From the IMG/VR virus record IMGVR_UViG_3300034073_000569, positions 1 through 64,000 of that record: a stretch of 64,000 bases of DNA, one strand, 5' to 3'. Shown here piece by piece: positions 54,254 through 63,186 of the stretch. Both the position numbers and the translations under genes were made by a program. Position 1 is the stretch's first letter. Each line of letters opens with the position of its first letter. This stretch comes from a virus. A model generated the notes under the pieces. That model saw only the letters and a list, made by a program, of their open reading frames with translations, ran no database searches and was not told the DNA's origin.

Positions 54254-57001
54254 CTACTTTTTTGTAGAAGTTTTACCTCCGACATCATACTTGTTCTTAT
54301 TCTCTCTAGCAATCTGTAATTGTTTGTCTGCAATCTCTCTCTGAGTCTGAATTTTCTCACGCTCAATGTTTAACTTTTGAGCACCTTGTTCTTTTCTAGT
54401 CATCTCAGATTCACGTTTCAAGTTCATTTGATCTTGATAACGTTGTTCTTGACGAATACCTTCTAAAGCATCTTGATAGTCAGATTGTTGATTTTGGTTA
54501 ATATCTACACCAGCACCATATCCTGCAGCTCTAATTTCTGCTACAGTAAGCTGAGTTTGTCTATCAAGATCAGCCTGCTCAGCTCTAAATTGTAAGTCCA
54601 TCTGCTTCTGACGCTCTTGAGACTCAATCATTTGCTGCTGCATTTCTTGTTGCTGCTGTAACTCAGATTGTTTAGCTGCTTGAGTCTTTTGCTCAGCATC
54701 TTTAAGAACACCTGTAAGTTCAGCAATAGACTCAGATTTAATAACATTACCTAAATCATAGATAGAAGCACCAGTAGTATTGTTATTAAGAGCAAGTTGT
54801 TTAAGCTGCTCCATTACATTTCTAGCATTAGTCTTAGTAGTACAGAAGATATTTAAGTCTCTCATTAATAACTCAGTACCATTCATCTCAAAGTTAACCT
54901 TCTCATCTTTACCAGTAATGTACTGAAGACGTACGCTAGGTTTCTTAGAGTGATAATATTGAGCTAAGTCTGTACGCATTTGGTGAACTCTTGGCATTAA
55001 ATTATCAGAGTGTTGGATAAAATACTGCTCTGTTTGTGCATAAGAAGCGTTCATAGCTTGTTCTATACCAGTAGCAGTTTCTTGACCAATCATCTGACCC
55101 ATACGCTGAGGGTTCAAACCAATCACCTCAAAAGCTTGATTCTTAAAGTAACTAGCTAAGTTTACACGAGATAGTAAACGATTAGTTTGTTCTAAGTTTA
55201 ATACTTGGTAGTGTTGGAAGTTAAGAGCATTCTCAGTGTTAGTAATAGACGTATCTAAAGGTAACATCTGGAAGTTCTTCATGGCTACATAAGCCTTAGC
55301 CATATTATTCTTACCCCAATCTTCACCCATAGAGTGACGTGGTAAAGAGTTCTGGTCTAACATGATAACTGTTCCTAGCTCATCTACTAAGATGTCAGCA
55401 ATCTGGTTATTTACAATATTATAACCTATCTGATATGGCTTCATAAGATCTACCAATGAAATACTGCGGGTGTTTCTATCACCAAACACAGAACCTTCAA
55501 CTGGAAGTTTACATCCATAAAGTGTTGCATCTCCTTTAAACTGGAATGGAATACGTCCTGGTTTACCACCATTAAGACCTAAATAAATAGGATTGATACC
55601 TCCAGGGTTATTCATACCCCAGAACGCAGGACGGTTAGGTCCAATCTTAACGCCACCCCAAGTTTCGTTAATCCAAATCCAGTCAATATGTTCTCCAAAG
55701 ATTAAGTTATCTTTAGACTTTTGCTTGTATATAGAAGTATTATACAGAGGTTTATCTGTAACTTTATAGCTTTCACCAATGATATCTTGGATAATTTCTC
55801 CTTCTTCTGTAATCTTAGTCAAGTGACCAATCTTACGTTGAGACTTCCAATAGATTGTAGATACACGTAGTAAATGAGACTTGCCAAAATCCACTGTATC
55901 CTCAGAATCCGCTAAAATCCACTCTACAATATCTCCTGTACCAAACTGTGTGTCGTATAAAGAAGCATATTGTCTATAACCTAATGATGGCATTTCTGTA
56001 TTCCAATCATGAGATTTAGTAGGATCATAGTATGTACCGTCATTCTGGTATCCTTGTACAGCATACCCAGCTGAACGTACAGGATAGATGGCTTCTAAGG
56101 ACTCCAATTGATCTTGGGTCATCATCCATCCATACTTGTCAATAACGTCTGATACAGACATCATATCCATCTTTCCTACCCAGTTTCCTTGAGAGATGTA
56201 ACGTACATCTGGAGACTTGTGATAGAAAGTAAGTAATGGGTTCCAAAGCTCTACATCATAGTCGTCCTCATTCATCTTAAAATGCCAGAACTCCCTATCT
56301 GTAATAAGCATATCTCTAAATGCACGCTCTTCAAGCTCTTGCATTTTAAAGCGTTCTTCATCTACTGACATCTGGTGGGTAGCCCACTCTTCAATCATAG
56401 ATCTGTAATCTTTACGGAAAAATCCTTCAATCTCAGGAAGCTGTTGTAGATTTTCTGGGGCTAAAGCTTTCTGCATTTCTTCAGAATCTAGCTCAATACC
56501 CATATTCATCATCTCAATCATCATCTTTCTCTCAGCATCCTCTAGTAAAACTTTCTCTACCATGGAACGCTTTTCCTCCATCATTTCATTATATGAGATG
56601 TCGTCAATAGCCTTAAACATGATACGTGAGCTTCTCTTAGAGAACTCATTACATAACACGTTGATTACGTTAGGAATAATAGGATAGAACTTAAGCTCTA
56701 ATGCAGACTCATCCTCTTTTGTTAATGTGTCAATAAGATCAGCCATCTCATTGTCTTCTTCTACAATGTAGTCAGCCTTATCAATAATACCCTTAGCCAG
56801 CTTGTAGTTCTTCATAAGTCTACGAGCATTACGTCTAAGTTGTTTCATACCTTGGAATTCTAGCCAATCTAGGTTCCATGCTCTCCATTCCTCATCCTTC
56901 TCTTTTTCAGATATAAACTGGATAGGCTGGGTAAGTGTACCCATTTTGTTATAATCCGCCTTTTTTCCAGATTTAAGATCTAGAGCATTGTATATCTGCA
57001 T
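54254..57001 (-). CDS. Portal protein, 915 aa
   Basis: A crAss-like portal: N-terminal clip and stem-type helices (EFQGMKQLRRNARRLMKNYK), FYPIIPNVINVLCNEFSKRS, a conserved SISLVDLMKPYQIGYNIVNN segment, and the stem/wing region ending in LNPQRMGQMIGQETATGIEQ ... AMNASYAQTEQYFIQHSDNL. The C-terminal 170 residues are a Gln-rich coiled coil (QQQQEMQQQMIESQERQKQM) that probably forms the crown inside the head. It lies five bases after the 100-residue gene and ends with TAG. It forms the dodecameric entry for DNA. Confidence 0.9.
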   Translation of the reverse strand: MQIYNALDLKSGKKADYNKMGTLTQPIQFISEKEKDEEWRAWNLDWLEFQGMKQLRRNARRLMKNYKLAKGIIDKADYIVEEDNEMADLIDTLTKEDESALELKFYPIIPNVINVLCNEFSKRSSRIMFKAIDDISYNEMMEEKRSMVEKVLLEDAERKMMIEMMNMGIELDSEEMQKALAPENLQQLPEIEGFFRKDYRSMIEEWATHQMSVDEERFKMQELEERAFRDMLITDREFWHFKMNEDDYDVELWNPLLTFYHKSPDVRYISQGNWVGKMDMMSVSDVIDKYGWMMTQDQLESLEAIYPVRSAGYAVQGYQNDGTYYDPTKSHDWNTEMPSLGYRQYASLYDTQFGTGDIVEWILADSEDTVDFGKSHLLRVSTIYWKSQRKIGHLTKITEEGEIIQDIIGESYKVTDKPLYNTSIYKQKSKDNLIFGEHIDWIWINETWGGVKIGPNRPAFWGMNNPGGINPIYLGLNGGKPGRIPFQFKGDATLYGCKLPVEGSVFGDRNTRSISLVDLMKPYQIGYNIVNNQIADILVDELGTVIMLDQNSLPRHSMGEDWGKNNMAKAYVAMKNFQMLPLDTSITNTENALNFQHYQVLNLEQTNRLLSRVNLASYFKNQAFEVIGLNPQRMGQMIGQETATGIEQAMNASYAQTEQYFIQHSDNLMPRVHQMRTDLAQYYHSKKPSVRLQYITGKDEKVNFEMNGTELLMRDLNIFCTTKTNARNVMEQLKQLALNNNTTGASIYDLGNVIKSESIAELTGVLKDAEQKTQAAKQSELQQQQEMQQQMIESQERQKQMDLQFRAEQADLDRQTQLTVAEIRAAGYGAGVDINQNQQSDYQDALEGIRQEQRYQDQMNLKRESEMTRKEQGAQKLNIEREKIQTQREIADKQLQIARENKNKYDVGGKTSTKK

Positions 57002-57006
57002 GATAT

Positions 57007-57309
57007 TTAATTATTTAAGTCTGCTGGTTCTTCAGCAATTGAATTAGTAAACGAAGAAGTTGTTGTTAAAATACTAGATGGATTACTTGTACCCATACTA
57101 ACATTACCAGAACTACTGATAAACATTGGCATAGTATAGTTTGGAGTAGTACTAGTATGCCAAGTACCTGTTGATGTAGAAGGAATATGCACAAGTTCTT
57201 TTTCCTCTTCCTTTAAAAGAAGTAAAGCCTCTTCGAGTGTAATATAGTTTTCTTTAACTAGTCTAGATAAGATCTTTACCTTTTCTGTGTGGAGCTCATT
57301 GTTTTCCAT
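57007..57309 (-). CDS. Small protein between terminase and portal, 100 aa
   Basis: The N-terminal 38 residues form a leucine-rich amphipathic helix pair (KVKILSRLVKENYITLEEAL), like a short regulatory helix-hairpin (LEEALLLL). The rest is low-complexity Ser/Thr/Asn. The gene fits exactly between TerL and portal with one- and five-base gaps. A small packaging or portal-associated protein is possible; function unknown. Confidence 0.62.
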   Translation of the reverse strand: MENNELHTEKVKILSRLVKENYITLEEALLLLKEEEKELVHIPSTSTGTWHTSTTPNYTMPMFISSSGNVSMGTSNPSSILTTTSSFTNSIAEEPADLNN

Positions 57310-57310
57310 A

Positions 57311-59503
57311 TTATTTCATATTTTTAAAGGGATTACGAGGGGCTCTTGACATACCTCCACCACCTTTAGAACCACCAATATGTCTAAAGGGGCTCCAATT
57401 TAATTTACTAAATTTCTGGGAGTTATCCAAGTTTTCTTTTGTAACTTCTACACGTTTAGTTAGTCCTCTATTACTCTGTTGTACCTTAGCAAACGCTATA
57501 AGGGCACAAAATGCTACTAAACGGTCAACGTTTAAGCCATCTCTATAAGCTTGCATCTCACGTAAAAGCATGATGTCAGGGATACGTTCTACACCATAAA
57601 CAGTTTTTACGATGTCACCGTTTTCTTTAGTCTCATGATCCAGCTCTTCTTTTAGGAATTCAATACCATAAGATAGTACGTTTCCTTTAAAGAGTGTACC
57701 AACGTTTTTCCATCCATACTCTTGGAATACGTTACGGTTGGCACCAATATCTTTTAAGAACAAAATCATGTCTTTTGGTACTAAGTATCGTTGCTTTCTT
57801 TTAGAGATCATATACTGAATGAATAAAGCTACGTTATTTTCCACAACTGTCCAAGCATTATACCACTCTATAAGAAGCTCAAGTCTTTCATGAGTTTTAT
57901 TAAGATCGTCAAAACGTCCACACCATGATGCTACAATCATGTCACGTTCTATCTCATTTTTAACCATTCCGTTACCATCATCTTTGATCACCTCTACTGG
58001 ATTCTTATATACGTATATAGAACATAGTGATTCTGAAGTAGTTGTCTTTCCTTCTCCAACAGGGTCCACAGAAGCATAGTACATCCCAAAAGGAGGATCT
58101 TTATGTGGTCTCTCGTAAATACACAACACTCCTTCTTTATCTTCAGTCTTTTTAGATATAGGAAACTCCATGATAGGAATCTTTCTAGATGGTTTATCTA
58201 TAATCTTTCCTTCAGCGTTACGAGAAAGCTCTAAATATTCTACAGGATATTCTTTATCTTGAATACGTTGCATCTGTTTAGCTACCAAGTGTGGTGGGAA
58301 TACACTCACCTTACGTGTAGCAAAAGCTTCTTCAATACAACGTGGTTGCTGTGAGACTGTCAACTGATAAGCTGCCGGATCTAAATCCTTCTTCATCTTA
58401 TCAAATTCTTTCTCTAGAGCCTCTAAAGCTTCCTCAACCTTAGAATTACCCCACTGATCAATATACGGAGGCATAGACCACTGTTCTGGGATAAATAGAC
58501 CGGTAATTCCTATTGTCCCATCTTTGTCTACAAGATTAGACTCTACACCATAGAATCCATTTTCTTCTGGATGCATGATATATTCTTTCATAGGTTCACA
58601 TTGATCCAAGTCACCGACAGATCCTGCTGCTATAAACTGACCAGTAATCATATGACCAGACTTTAATGCTGGCTTCATGAAACCATATGTGTCATCCATT
58701 TTAGGAGCAATACCAGCCTCCTCGTGAAAGAAGTATGTTACGGGTCCACCGACACCATGGGTAGGATCTTTCTCAAAAGAGTATAGGTTGATCGTGGATT
58801 TCAAACCTTTATAAGTATCACGACCACCTATCCTCACTTTAATCTGTTGCTGCCACGCCCCGACTTTGTCAGGCTCAGCTGGACGATACCAGGCTGTATG
58901 TTCATTTAAGAAGTTCTTATATTCATTAAGAAACTTCCATGAGCCTTTCTCGTTTATATAATCCTTTAGAGAAGCACCAATCTTTAACACAGCTCCTTCT
59001 TCAAACCAATACTGGTTAATTAGTTTAGCCATGTGGAAATAAGAAGATGCTATCTGACGCTTTTTTAGAATGATGGCATGCTTCCAATGCATTTCAGCAA
59101 GATGTTCATATAATGCCATGTGATATTGGGCATCTCTCACCTTAGCAAAGTCAAACCTCTTTTCTTCTTTATCATAGATAGGTAAGAAGTTTAACCACAT
59201 GTAATAATCTCTACTAACATACCAAGCTTTTCCGGCATCTTTTATGATTATACCATTACGGCATTTTGCTTTCTGATCATTCCAGTAAGCAATAAAGTCT
59301 TTAGTCTTTACAGGTGCTGCACAATAGTATCCTTGTTTCTGAAACTTACGACCTTCTTCATTGAAGATCTTACTAGTTTCATTAAACTCATACTTACCGG
59401 GTTCTTTGAATATAGATAATAAGAAGTCTCTAAACTCTTCTCTTGTATAGAAGGTAGTTACATCCCATGCTCCATTTTCATATGTAGGTATTTCTTTAAA
59501 CAT
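57311..59503 (-). CDS. terL: Terminase large subunit, 730 aa
   Basis: The ATPase part has the Walker A-like KKRQIASSY (147-155) and Walker B YFFHEEAG (257-264). The nuclease part has the RNase H-like motifs ASVDPVGEG with D480, TVVENN with E555, and GLNVDRLVAF with D660. The length of 730 agrees with crAss-like TerL. It packages DNA into the prohead and cuts the concatemer together with the portal. It overlaps the upstream 95-residue gene by 8 bases and is followed by the portal block. Confidence 0.93.
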   Translation of the reverse strand: MFKEIPTYENGAWDVTTFYTREEFRDFLLSIFKEPGKYEFNETSKIFNEEGRKFQKQGYYCAAPVKTKDFIAYWNDQKAKCRNGIIIKDAGKAWYVSRDYYMWLNFLPIYDKEEKRFDFAKVRDAQYHMALYEHLAEMHWKHAIILKKRQIASSYFHMAKLINQYWFEEGAVLKIGASLKDYINEKGSWKFLNEYKNFLNEHTAWYRPAEPDKVGAWQQQIKVRIGGRDTYKGLKSTINLYSFEKDPTHGVGGPVTYFFHEEAGIAPKMDDTYGFMKPALKSGHMITGQFIAAGSVGDLDQCEPMKEYIMHPEENGFYGVESNLVDKDGTIGITGLFIPEQWSMPPYIDQWGNSKVEEALEALEKEFDKMKKDLDPAAYQLTVSQQPRCIEEAFATRKVSVFPPHLVAKQMQRIQDKEYPVEYLELSRNAEGKIIDKPSRKIPIMEFPISKKTEDKEGVLCIYERPHKDPPFGMYYASVDPVGEGKTTTSESLCSIYVYKNPVEVIKDDGNGMVKNEIERDMIVASWCGRFDDLNKTHERLELLIEWYNAWTVVENNVALFIQYMISKRKQRYLVPKDMILFLKDIGANRNVFQEYGWKNVGTLFKGNVLSYGIEFLKEELDHETKENGDIVKTVYGVERIPDIMLLREMQAYRDGLNVDRLVAFCALIAFAKVQQSNRGLTKRVEVTKENLDNSQKFSKLNWSPFRHIGGSKGGGGMSRAPRNPFKNMK

Positions 59504-59783
59504 TATTATTAAACTCAGTGTCAGTTAACTTATGTACAGCATTAATGTCACCTTTTCCTCTATGCAATAAATATAAAAGAGTATTGATATCTTTACTACG
59601 TAGTATACCTTTTATTTCATAGTTACTCCAATAAGCTGTATATAAACTTCTTGGAATAGCATTCCATAATCCTGTATAAGGATTAAAATGAAATGTCCAA
59701 TCATGCATGAATTCATCTTTTACATCTGATACAGCTGCAAACTCTTTGATGTTCTCATAGTCTGTGTAAACTTCCTGTTTCAT
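59496..59783 (-). CDS. Small conserved protein upstream of TerL, 95 aa
   Basis: An aromatic, acidic protein (WTFHFNPYTGLWNAIPRSLY ... TAYWSNYEIKGILR). It overlaps the TerL start by 8 bases, so it is translated with it. It may be a small terminase subunit or a packaging accessory, but it lacks a clear helix-turn-helix. No family is recognised. Confidence 0.65.
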   Translation of the reverse strand: MKQEVYTDYENIKEFAAVSDVKDEFMHDWTFHFNPYTGLWNAIPRSLYTAYWSNYEIKGILRSKDINTLLYLLHRGKGDINAVHKLTDTEFNNNV

Positions 59784-59814
59784 ATTTTTAACATTTAATA
59801 TTTAATATTTTAGG

Positions 59815-59847
59815 AAAGCAGAAGATGGGTGCGTGGACATCTGCTTT
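59815..59847 (-). terminator. Hairpin before the TerL operon
   Basis: AAAGCAGA / TCTGCTTT is an 8-bp inverted repeat with a 17-base loop in the 124-base gap between the coiled-coil gene and the gene upstream of TerL. On the minus strand it is followed by CCTAAAATATTAAATATT, with only short T-runs. It may be a weak terminator or a leader structure. Confidence 0.4.
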
Positions 59848-59907
59848 TACGATTGGCTTTTCTAACCGGTTTGGCCCCTATGAGCAAATTCCAATCAACC
59901 TAAGTTT

Positions 59908-60315
59908 TTACTTATTGAATATTCTTTCTAAAAGACTTCTAGATTTTAAATACTCAATTTCTTCTTCTGCTTCAGATAAAGAACAAGATAATGACATCAT
60001 TTCTACTCTTAACATACGAACTGCTTCTTGTAGCTCATCTATAGCTTTTGAAGCTTTCATACCTTCAAAATTTACATGAAATAGTTCTGAACAATCTCTC
60101 TTTCTAGCATATGCATAGCCATATACAGAGTTTTTGCTCTTCATTTCTTTAAGTTTTTTTAACTCATCTTGTAACTCATGATACTCATCATAAGATACAG
60201 TTACGGTTGGTCTGTGTGTCATATCTTCTGTTTCTTGGTTTGTTTTATTTACTACATAGTCACTATAACTAGATGACATATGGTTAAGTAATAAAGGAAA
60301 TAACATTGGTCCCAT
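59908..60315 (-). CDS. Coiled-coil protein of unknown function, 135 aa
   Basis: The frame is open up to 60378, but the part above 60331 overlaps the tRNA-like RNA, so I choose ATG 60315 (MGPMLFPLLLNHMSSSYSDY); ATG 60279 (MSSSYSDYVV) is possible. The protein is mostly charged coiled coil (YHELQDELKKLKEMKSKNSV ... DELQEAVRMLRVEMMSLSCS). No transmembrane segment is convincing. It could be a structural rod or a regulatory protein; no family is recognised. Confidence 0.6.
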   Translation of the reverse strand: MGPMLFPLLLNHMSSSYSDYVVNKTNQETEDMTHRPTVTVSYDEYHELQDELKKLKEMKSKNSVYGYAYARKRDCSELFHVNFEGMKASKAIDELQEAVRMLRVEMMSLSCSLSEAEEEIEYLKSRSLLERIFNK

Positions 60316-60330
60316 GTTTATAAAATTAGC

Positions 60331-60498
60331 TGTAGAGGGTGGACTCGAACCACCAAGGTGAGATTCAATTGATAACACAACGCTTGCAAGCTGGTGGTCT
60401 ACCCCATATTATCAATCTATTTCTGTATCACCGCCCACGAGACAGGTGGGTACGTTTGCCGTGGCCATACTGAGACAGCCATATTTCGTCACTCTACA
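60331..60498 (-). ncRNA. tRNA-like RNA with expanded interior (168 nt)
   Basis: Read on the minus strand, the 5' end TGTAGAG (60498-60492) pairs with CTCTACA (60337-60331), and directly before the latter is a perfect T-arm, GGTGG-TTCGAGT-CCACC (60354-60338). A 5-bp hairpin CCCAC-CTGTCTC-GTGGG (60450-60434) looks like an anticodon arm with GUC (Asp) in its loop, and the base after the acceptor is G as in tRNA-Asp. However, the D-region is too long and about 80 bases lie between that arm and the T-arm; within them ATTGATAA/TTATCAAT (60416-60409 with 60375-60368) forms another stem. No CCA is encoded. It is an interrupted, degenerate or novel tRNA-like RNA. The T-arm and acceptor are seen; the interior fold is uncertain. 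Confidence 0.5.
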
Positions 60499-60505
60499 AT
60501 TTTAC

Positions 60506-61180
60506 TTATTTATTATACTCGTAGTTTAATATCTGTCCTACTAAGTCACTACGGTGGTTCTCTTTTAGTTTAATCCATTTAATGCCATCAATCTTTTTAG
60601 ATAGTTCAATAGCATAAGTTAATCCAGTGGTAGCATCTTTTGTATCTTGCTGCTCATTATCACCGTTCACAATAATCTTACCAGTCTTACCAAGTCTAGT
60701 TAAAATAGCAAGCATCTCAGCTTTACTCAAGTTTTGTGCTTCTTCTACAACAAGAATATCGTCAATGGTTTTACCACGGATAAACTGTACGGGATAAGCT
60801 ACGATCTTCTCGTCTTTTACCATAGCTTGAATCTTAACTTTATCTGCACACTTAACCAAGTTTTCTTGGAATGCTTCTAAATAAGGGTTAAACTTGTCTT
60901 CTAAACTACCCGGTAAATACCCTAATGAATTACCCACTTCTATAGTAGCACGTGTGATATAAATATGATCACATTGTTTCTTGTTTAAGAAATCTAGTGC
61001 ACTTAATGCACATACTAGCGATTTACCAGATCCAGCTCTACCAGTTACTATGACAATCTGATTTTCTATAATCAAACGTCTAGCTTCTTTCTGCTCATCA
61101 TTAAGATTAACATGATACTTGATCTCTTGTTTACGTTCTCTGTTTGGTTCTTTCATAGTTTTCTTATTGGTCATATGCAA
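60506..61180 (-). CDS. phoH: PhoH-like ATPase, 224 aa
   Basis: A PhoH domain: Walker A GRAGSGKS at 47-54, Walker B DILVVEEAQNLSKAEMLAIL (about 136-155), then TRLGKTGKIIVNGDNEQQD, and an Arg-finger-type KLKENHRSDLV near the end. PhoH-like proteins are common in phages and act as RNA or DNA helicase-type ATPases; the exact role is unknown. The start MHMTNKK overlaps the upstream gene by 17 bases; ATG 61174 is an alternative. It precedes the tRNA-like RNA. Confidence 0.9.
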   Translation of the reverse strand: MHMTNKKTMKEPNRERKQEIKYHVNLNDEQKEARRLIIENQIVIVTGRAGSGKSLVCALSALDFLNKKQCDHIYITRATIEVGNSLGYLPGSLEDKFNPYLEAFQENLVKCADKVKIQAMVKDEKIVAYPVQFIRGKTIDDILVVEEAQNLSKAEMLAILTRLGKTGKIIVNGDNEQQDTKDATTGLTYAIELSKKIDGIKWIKLKENHRSDLVGQILNYEYNK

Positions 61181-61676
61181 GGTTTTGTCCGCCTCTAACT
61201 TGTGATTGTTGTTCTTCCATTAAATCTCTGTACACACCTTTAAAGCTTTGTCTAACAGAGTCAAATCTTTCTGCAATTCTAAGAATAGCTGTAGCAGATC
61301 CATCTCTACCAGAGGTTACCTTTTCTGTGGCCATAAAACCTGCCATATTATCTAGGGCAATCTTTATACCTTGGTATGCTCTATATGTAGGAGTCTCATA
61401 CATTTTCTTACACATTCTTAATGCATTCACTACAAGATCATCTTCTGTAGAAAAGTCTCCATCCACCTCACCAAGAATTATTTCTTCTTTGTCCGTTTCT
61501 GGTACATCAAAGAAAGGATTTAAATCTGGGTTAGGACAAGTCATGTAGAATAGATATGAATAAACCTTTGTAGATTCATCACCATATTCTTCCATAATGT
61601 CTTTTAAAAATTTCAATGTGTAACAGTGTTCACTAGGAACCACTTTACCATTAGCTATATCAAATAGTCTTACCAT
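61164..61676 (-). CDS. Conserved phage protein of unknown function, 170 aa
   Basis: An alpha-helical protein starting MVRLFDIANGKVVPSEHCYT. It has an acidic middle (FFDVPETDKEEIILGEVDGD) and a long C-terminal helical region (LRIAERFDSVRQSFKGVYRD) ending in Gln-rich residues. Its start overlaps the small basic gene by 17 bases, and its end overlaps PhoH. Similar proteins are part of this block in related phages as far as I remember. No motif allows a function. Confidence 0.68.
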   Translation of the reverse strand: MVRLFDIANGKVVPSEHCYTLKFLKDIMEEYGDESTKVYSYLFYMTCPNPDLNPFFDVPETDKEEIILGEVDGDFSTEDDLVVNALRMCKKMYETPTYRAYQGIKIALDNMAGFMATEKVTSGRDGSATAILRIAERFDSVRQSFKGVYRDLMEEQQSQVRGGQNLAYDQ

Positions 61677-61824
61677 TATTTTTCATTTTACGTCTGTTCT
61701 TTTTCTTCTTAATACTCCATTTATTAGTATTAAGATCTCTAACTAACTCATCCCACCTATTTCTTTGTTTTAAGCTGTATATTCTCAACATTTCTACAAG
61801 CTTATCACTTATTTGTTCTTTCAT
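61660..61824 (-). CDS. Small basic protein, 54 aa
   Basis: A short gene with ATG at 61824 overlapping the previous TGA (ATGA) and TGA at 61660, 17 bases inside the next gene. The sequence is helical (KEQISDKLVEMLRIYSLKQR) followed by a Lys/Arg cluster (KKKKNRRKMKNN) suited to nucleic-acid binding. The tight coupling to both neighbours and its full occupation of an otherwise empty 144-base gap argue that it is real. The function is unknown. Confidence 0.65.
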   Translation of the reverse strand: MKEQISDKLVEMLRIYSLKQRNRWDELVRDLNTNKWSIKKKKNRRKMKNNGKTI

Positions 61825-62336
61825 GACCAATGTTTATTTTCTCTTTCAAAATAAAATGTGAGATCTTCTTCATCATCATTGTAATACTTTCCAACTACAT
61901 CACTCTTAAATCTACTACCTATATTCTCATACAAAGAACTAGTAATCACTTCTCCTGTCACTTTATTTCTAAATAACTTAGTAAGCCATGTATAAGTGCC
62001 TCCACGAATAACACCTGCTTCTACTAAAAGATAATACTTATATTCTGTATCAGAGAACTTAAACCATGAGTCTATGTCACTATCCGCTTTTCTAACATAC
62101 TTGTGTACTTCTTCATCTGGATAAGCTACATGTATAGGAAGAATATCACACATCTCCCCATCCTTACTTAGATTGTGAGCTATATGCATTGCCACTGTAG
62201 CAGAATAGTCAGGACTCACCATAACCACTAATGTATTAGCTGGAGAAATATCTGGATAGGTTTCTAATATCTTTTGAGAAAGATTATAAATCATATCTTT
62301 CTCTTGAATTCTAGAAATAAAAAGCGGTTCTCTCAT
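61821..62336 (-). CDS. Phosphoribosyltransferase-like protein, 171 aa
   Basis: The core pattern is ANTLVVMVSPDYSATVAMHI (beta-loop-helix) and YKYYLLVEAGVIRGGTYTWL, where LLVEAGVIRGGT resembles the phosphoribosyl-pyrophosphate loop (V-V-x-D-D-V-x-T-G-GT) of type I phosphoribosyltransferases. The usual Asp pair is replaced by Glu-Ala, so catalysis is doubtful. It starts at the stop of the nuclease gene (one-base overlap). It may be a degenerate nucleotide-salvage-like or regulatory protein. The fold is inferred from a short motif only. Confidence 0.6.
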   Translation of the reverse strand: MREPLFISRIQEKDMIYNLSQKILETYPDISPANTLVVMVSPDYSATVAMHIAHNLSKDGEMCDILPIHVAYPDEEVHKYVRKADSDIDSWFKFSDTEYKYYLLVEAGVIRGGTYTWLTKLFRNKVTGEVITSSLYENIGSRFKSDVVGKYYNDDEEDLTFYFERENKHWS

Positions 62337-63175
62337 TAGTGTTTAGCTTTAAGGTTATCTCGGTTGTCTTCTAACCAATGCAATATACTGATAACTTCTG
62401 ACTTTAAGTATGGAAGATCATATTGAATAATATCTTTTACTATAGGATCACCATTTGTATCAAGAGCAGTGATTGGATTACCGAACTTATCTTTACCCAC
62501 TTCTTCAAATAATATATGATGTATAGTCAGCACACCTGGCTTTAATTTTGGATTGTGCTTAAGAATGATATACATATATAAGCTAAGCTGTAAAGCATAG
62601 TGGTTTACATTGCAATCATCTAGATGAGCCACTGGTGAGTTCATCTTAGTAGTCACACCTTCCCAGTTAGTAAAGCCTTCTGTCTTGATTTCTTTGTTAG
62701 TCTTGTAATCTGTAATATGCACTTCTCCATTAATTACTTCTACTAAGTCAGACTGACCACATAGTCCTGCAGATTTTAAGTAAACCATGTGCTCAGGATA
62801 TACACCATCTGTGAGCTTCTGATTTGGAGAAAATTTAGTACCGTCAATCTCAATCGGTTTAAAAATAGGCACAGTGTTACCATGTCTTTCTATTGTCTCT
62901 AATGAACATATATCTGATTCTCTGCAGTTGTGGTACCACGTACCAAGTGTTGTAGCACGTAGAGCTTCATTAGCCCATGCTTGTTTGATTTCTTCTGGCG
63001 TCATGCCATACCATTTTGACTTCTTAGACTTAGATGTTTTTAAAGCAATCTTATCTGCGTCAAATGGTTGTTTGAAGTTACTTATAAAGGATGTAACTGA
63101 TATCCATTTAATATCCTCTTCAGGATTAATACTTTTGTAACTGTGGTCTTGTGGGGTGAATCTCAAAATGCTCAT
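62336..63175 (-). CDS. PD-(D/E)XK nuclease, RecB/Cas4-like, 279 aa
   Basis: RecB-type nuclease motifs are in order: TLGTWYHNCRESD (H82), GQSDLVEV (D143), HITDYKTNKEI with D156 and K158, and YALQLSLYMY with Q196 and Y200 (the Q-x-x-x-Y motif). These bind metal and cut DNA. There are no Cys clusters as in Cas4, so an iron-sulfur centre is unlikely. PD-(D/E)XK nucleases next to IHF-like and PhoH genes are a known crAss-like arrangement; the protein probably processes DNA ends in replication, recombination or packaging. Confidence 0.88.
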   Translation of the reverse strand: MSILRFTPQDHSYKSINPEEDIKWISVTSFISNFKQPFDADKIALKTSKSKKSKWYGMTPEEIKQAWANEALRATTLGTWYHNCRESDICSLETIERHGNTVPIFKPIEIDGTKFSPNQKLTDGVYPEHMVYLKSAGLCGQSDLVEVINGEVHITDYKTNKEIKTEGFTNWEGVTTKMNSPVAHLDDCNVNHYALQLSLYMYIILKHNPKLKPGVLTIHHILFEEVGKDKFGNPITALDTNGDPIVKDIIQYDLPYLKSEVISILHWLEDNRDNLKAKH

Positions 63176-63186
63176 ATGTTTATTGT

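Noticed and set aside
54254-59503. TAG-to-Gln recoding, known in some crAss-like phages
   Set aside because: Portal, the small zinc-ribbon gene and the gene before the IHF-like one end with TAG at sensible places, genes are intact under the standard code, and no CUA anticodon tRNA was seen.
59825-60079. Plus-strand frame of 84 codons
   Set aside because: It lies opposite a coiled-coil gene and a hairpin region, is alone on its strand and its product shows no domain.
60316-60378. N-terminal extension of the coiled-coil gene to ATG 60378
   Set aside because: It would translate the T-arm and acceptor of the tRNA-like RNA; ATG 60315 avoids this.
60378-60412. Reading GCTTGCAAGC as an anticodon arm (UGC or GCA) of a normal-length tRNA with the T-arm at 60338-60354
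   Set aside because: The flanking bases do not pair as an anticodon stem, and the acceptor partner adjacent to it is mismatched at both ends; the distant TGTAGAG pairs perfectly.
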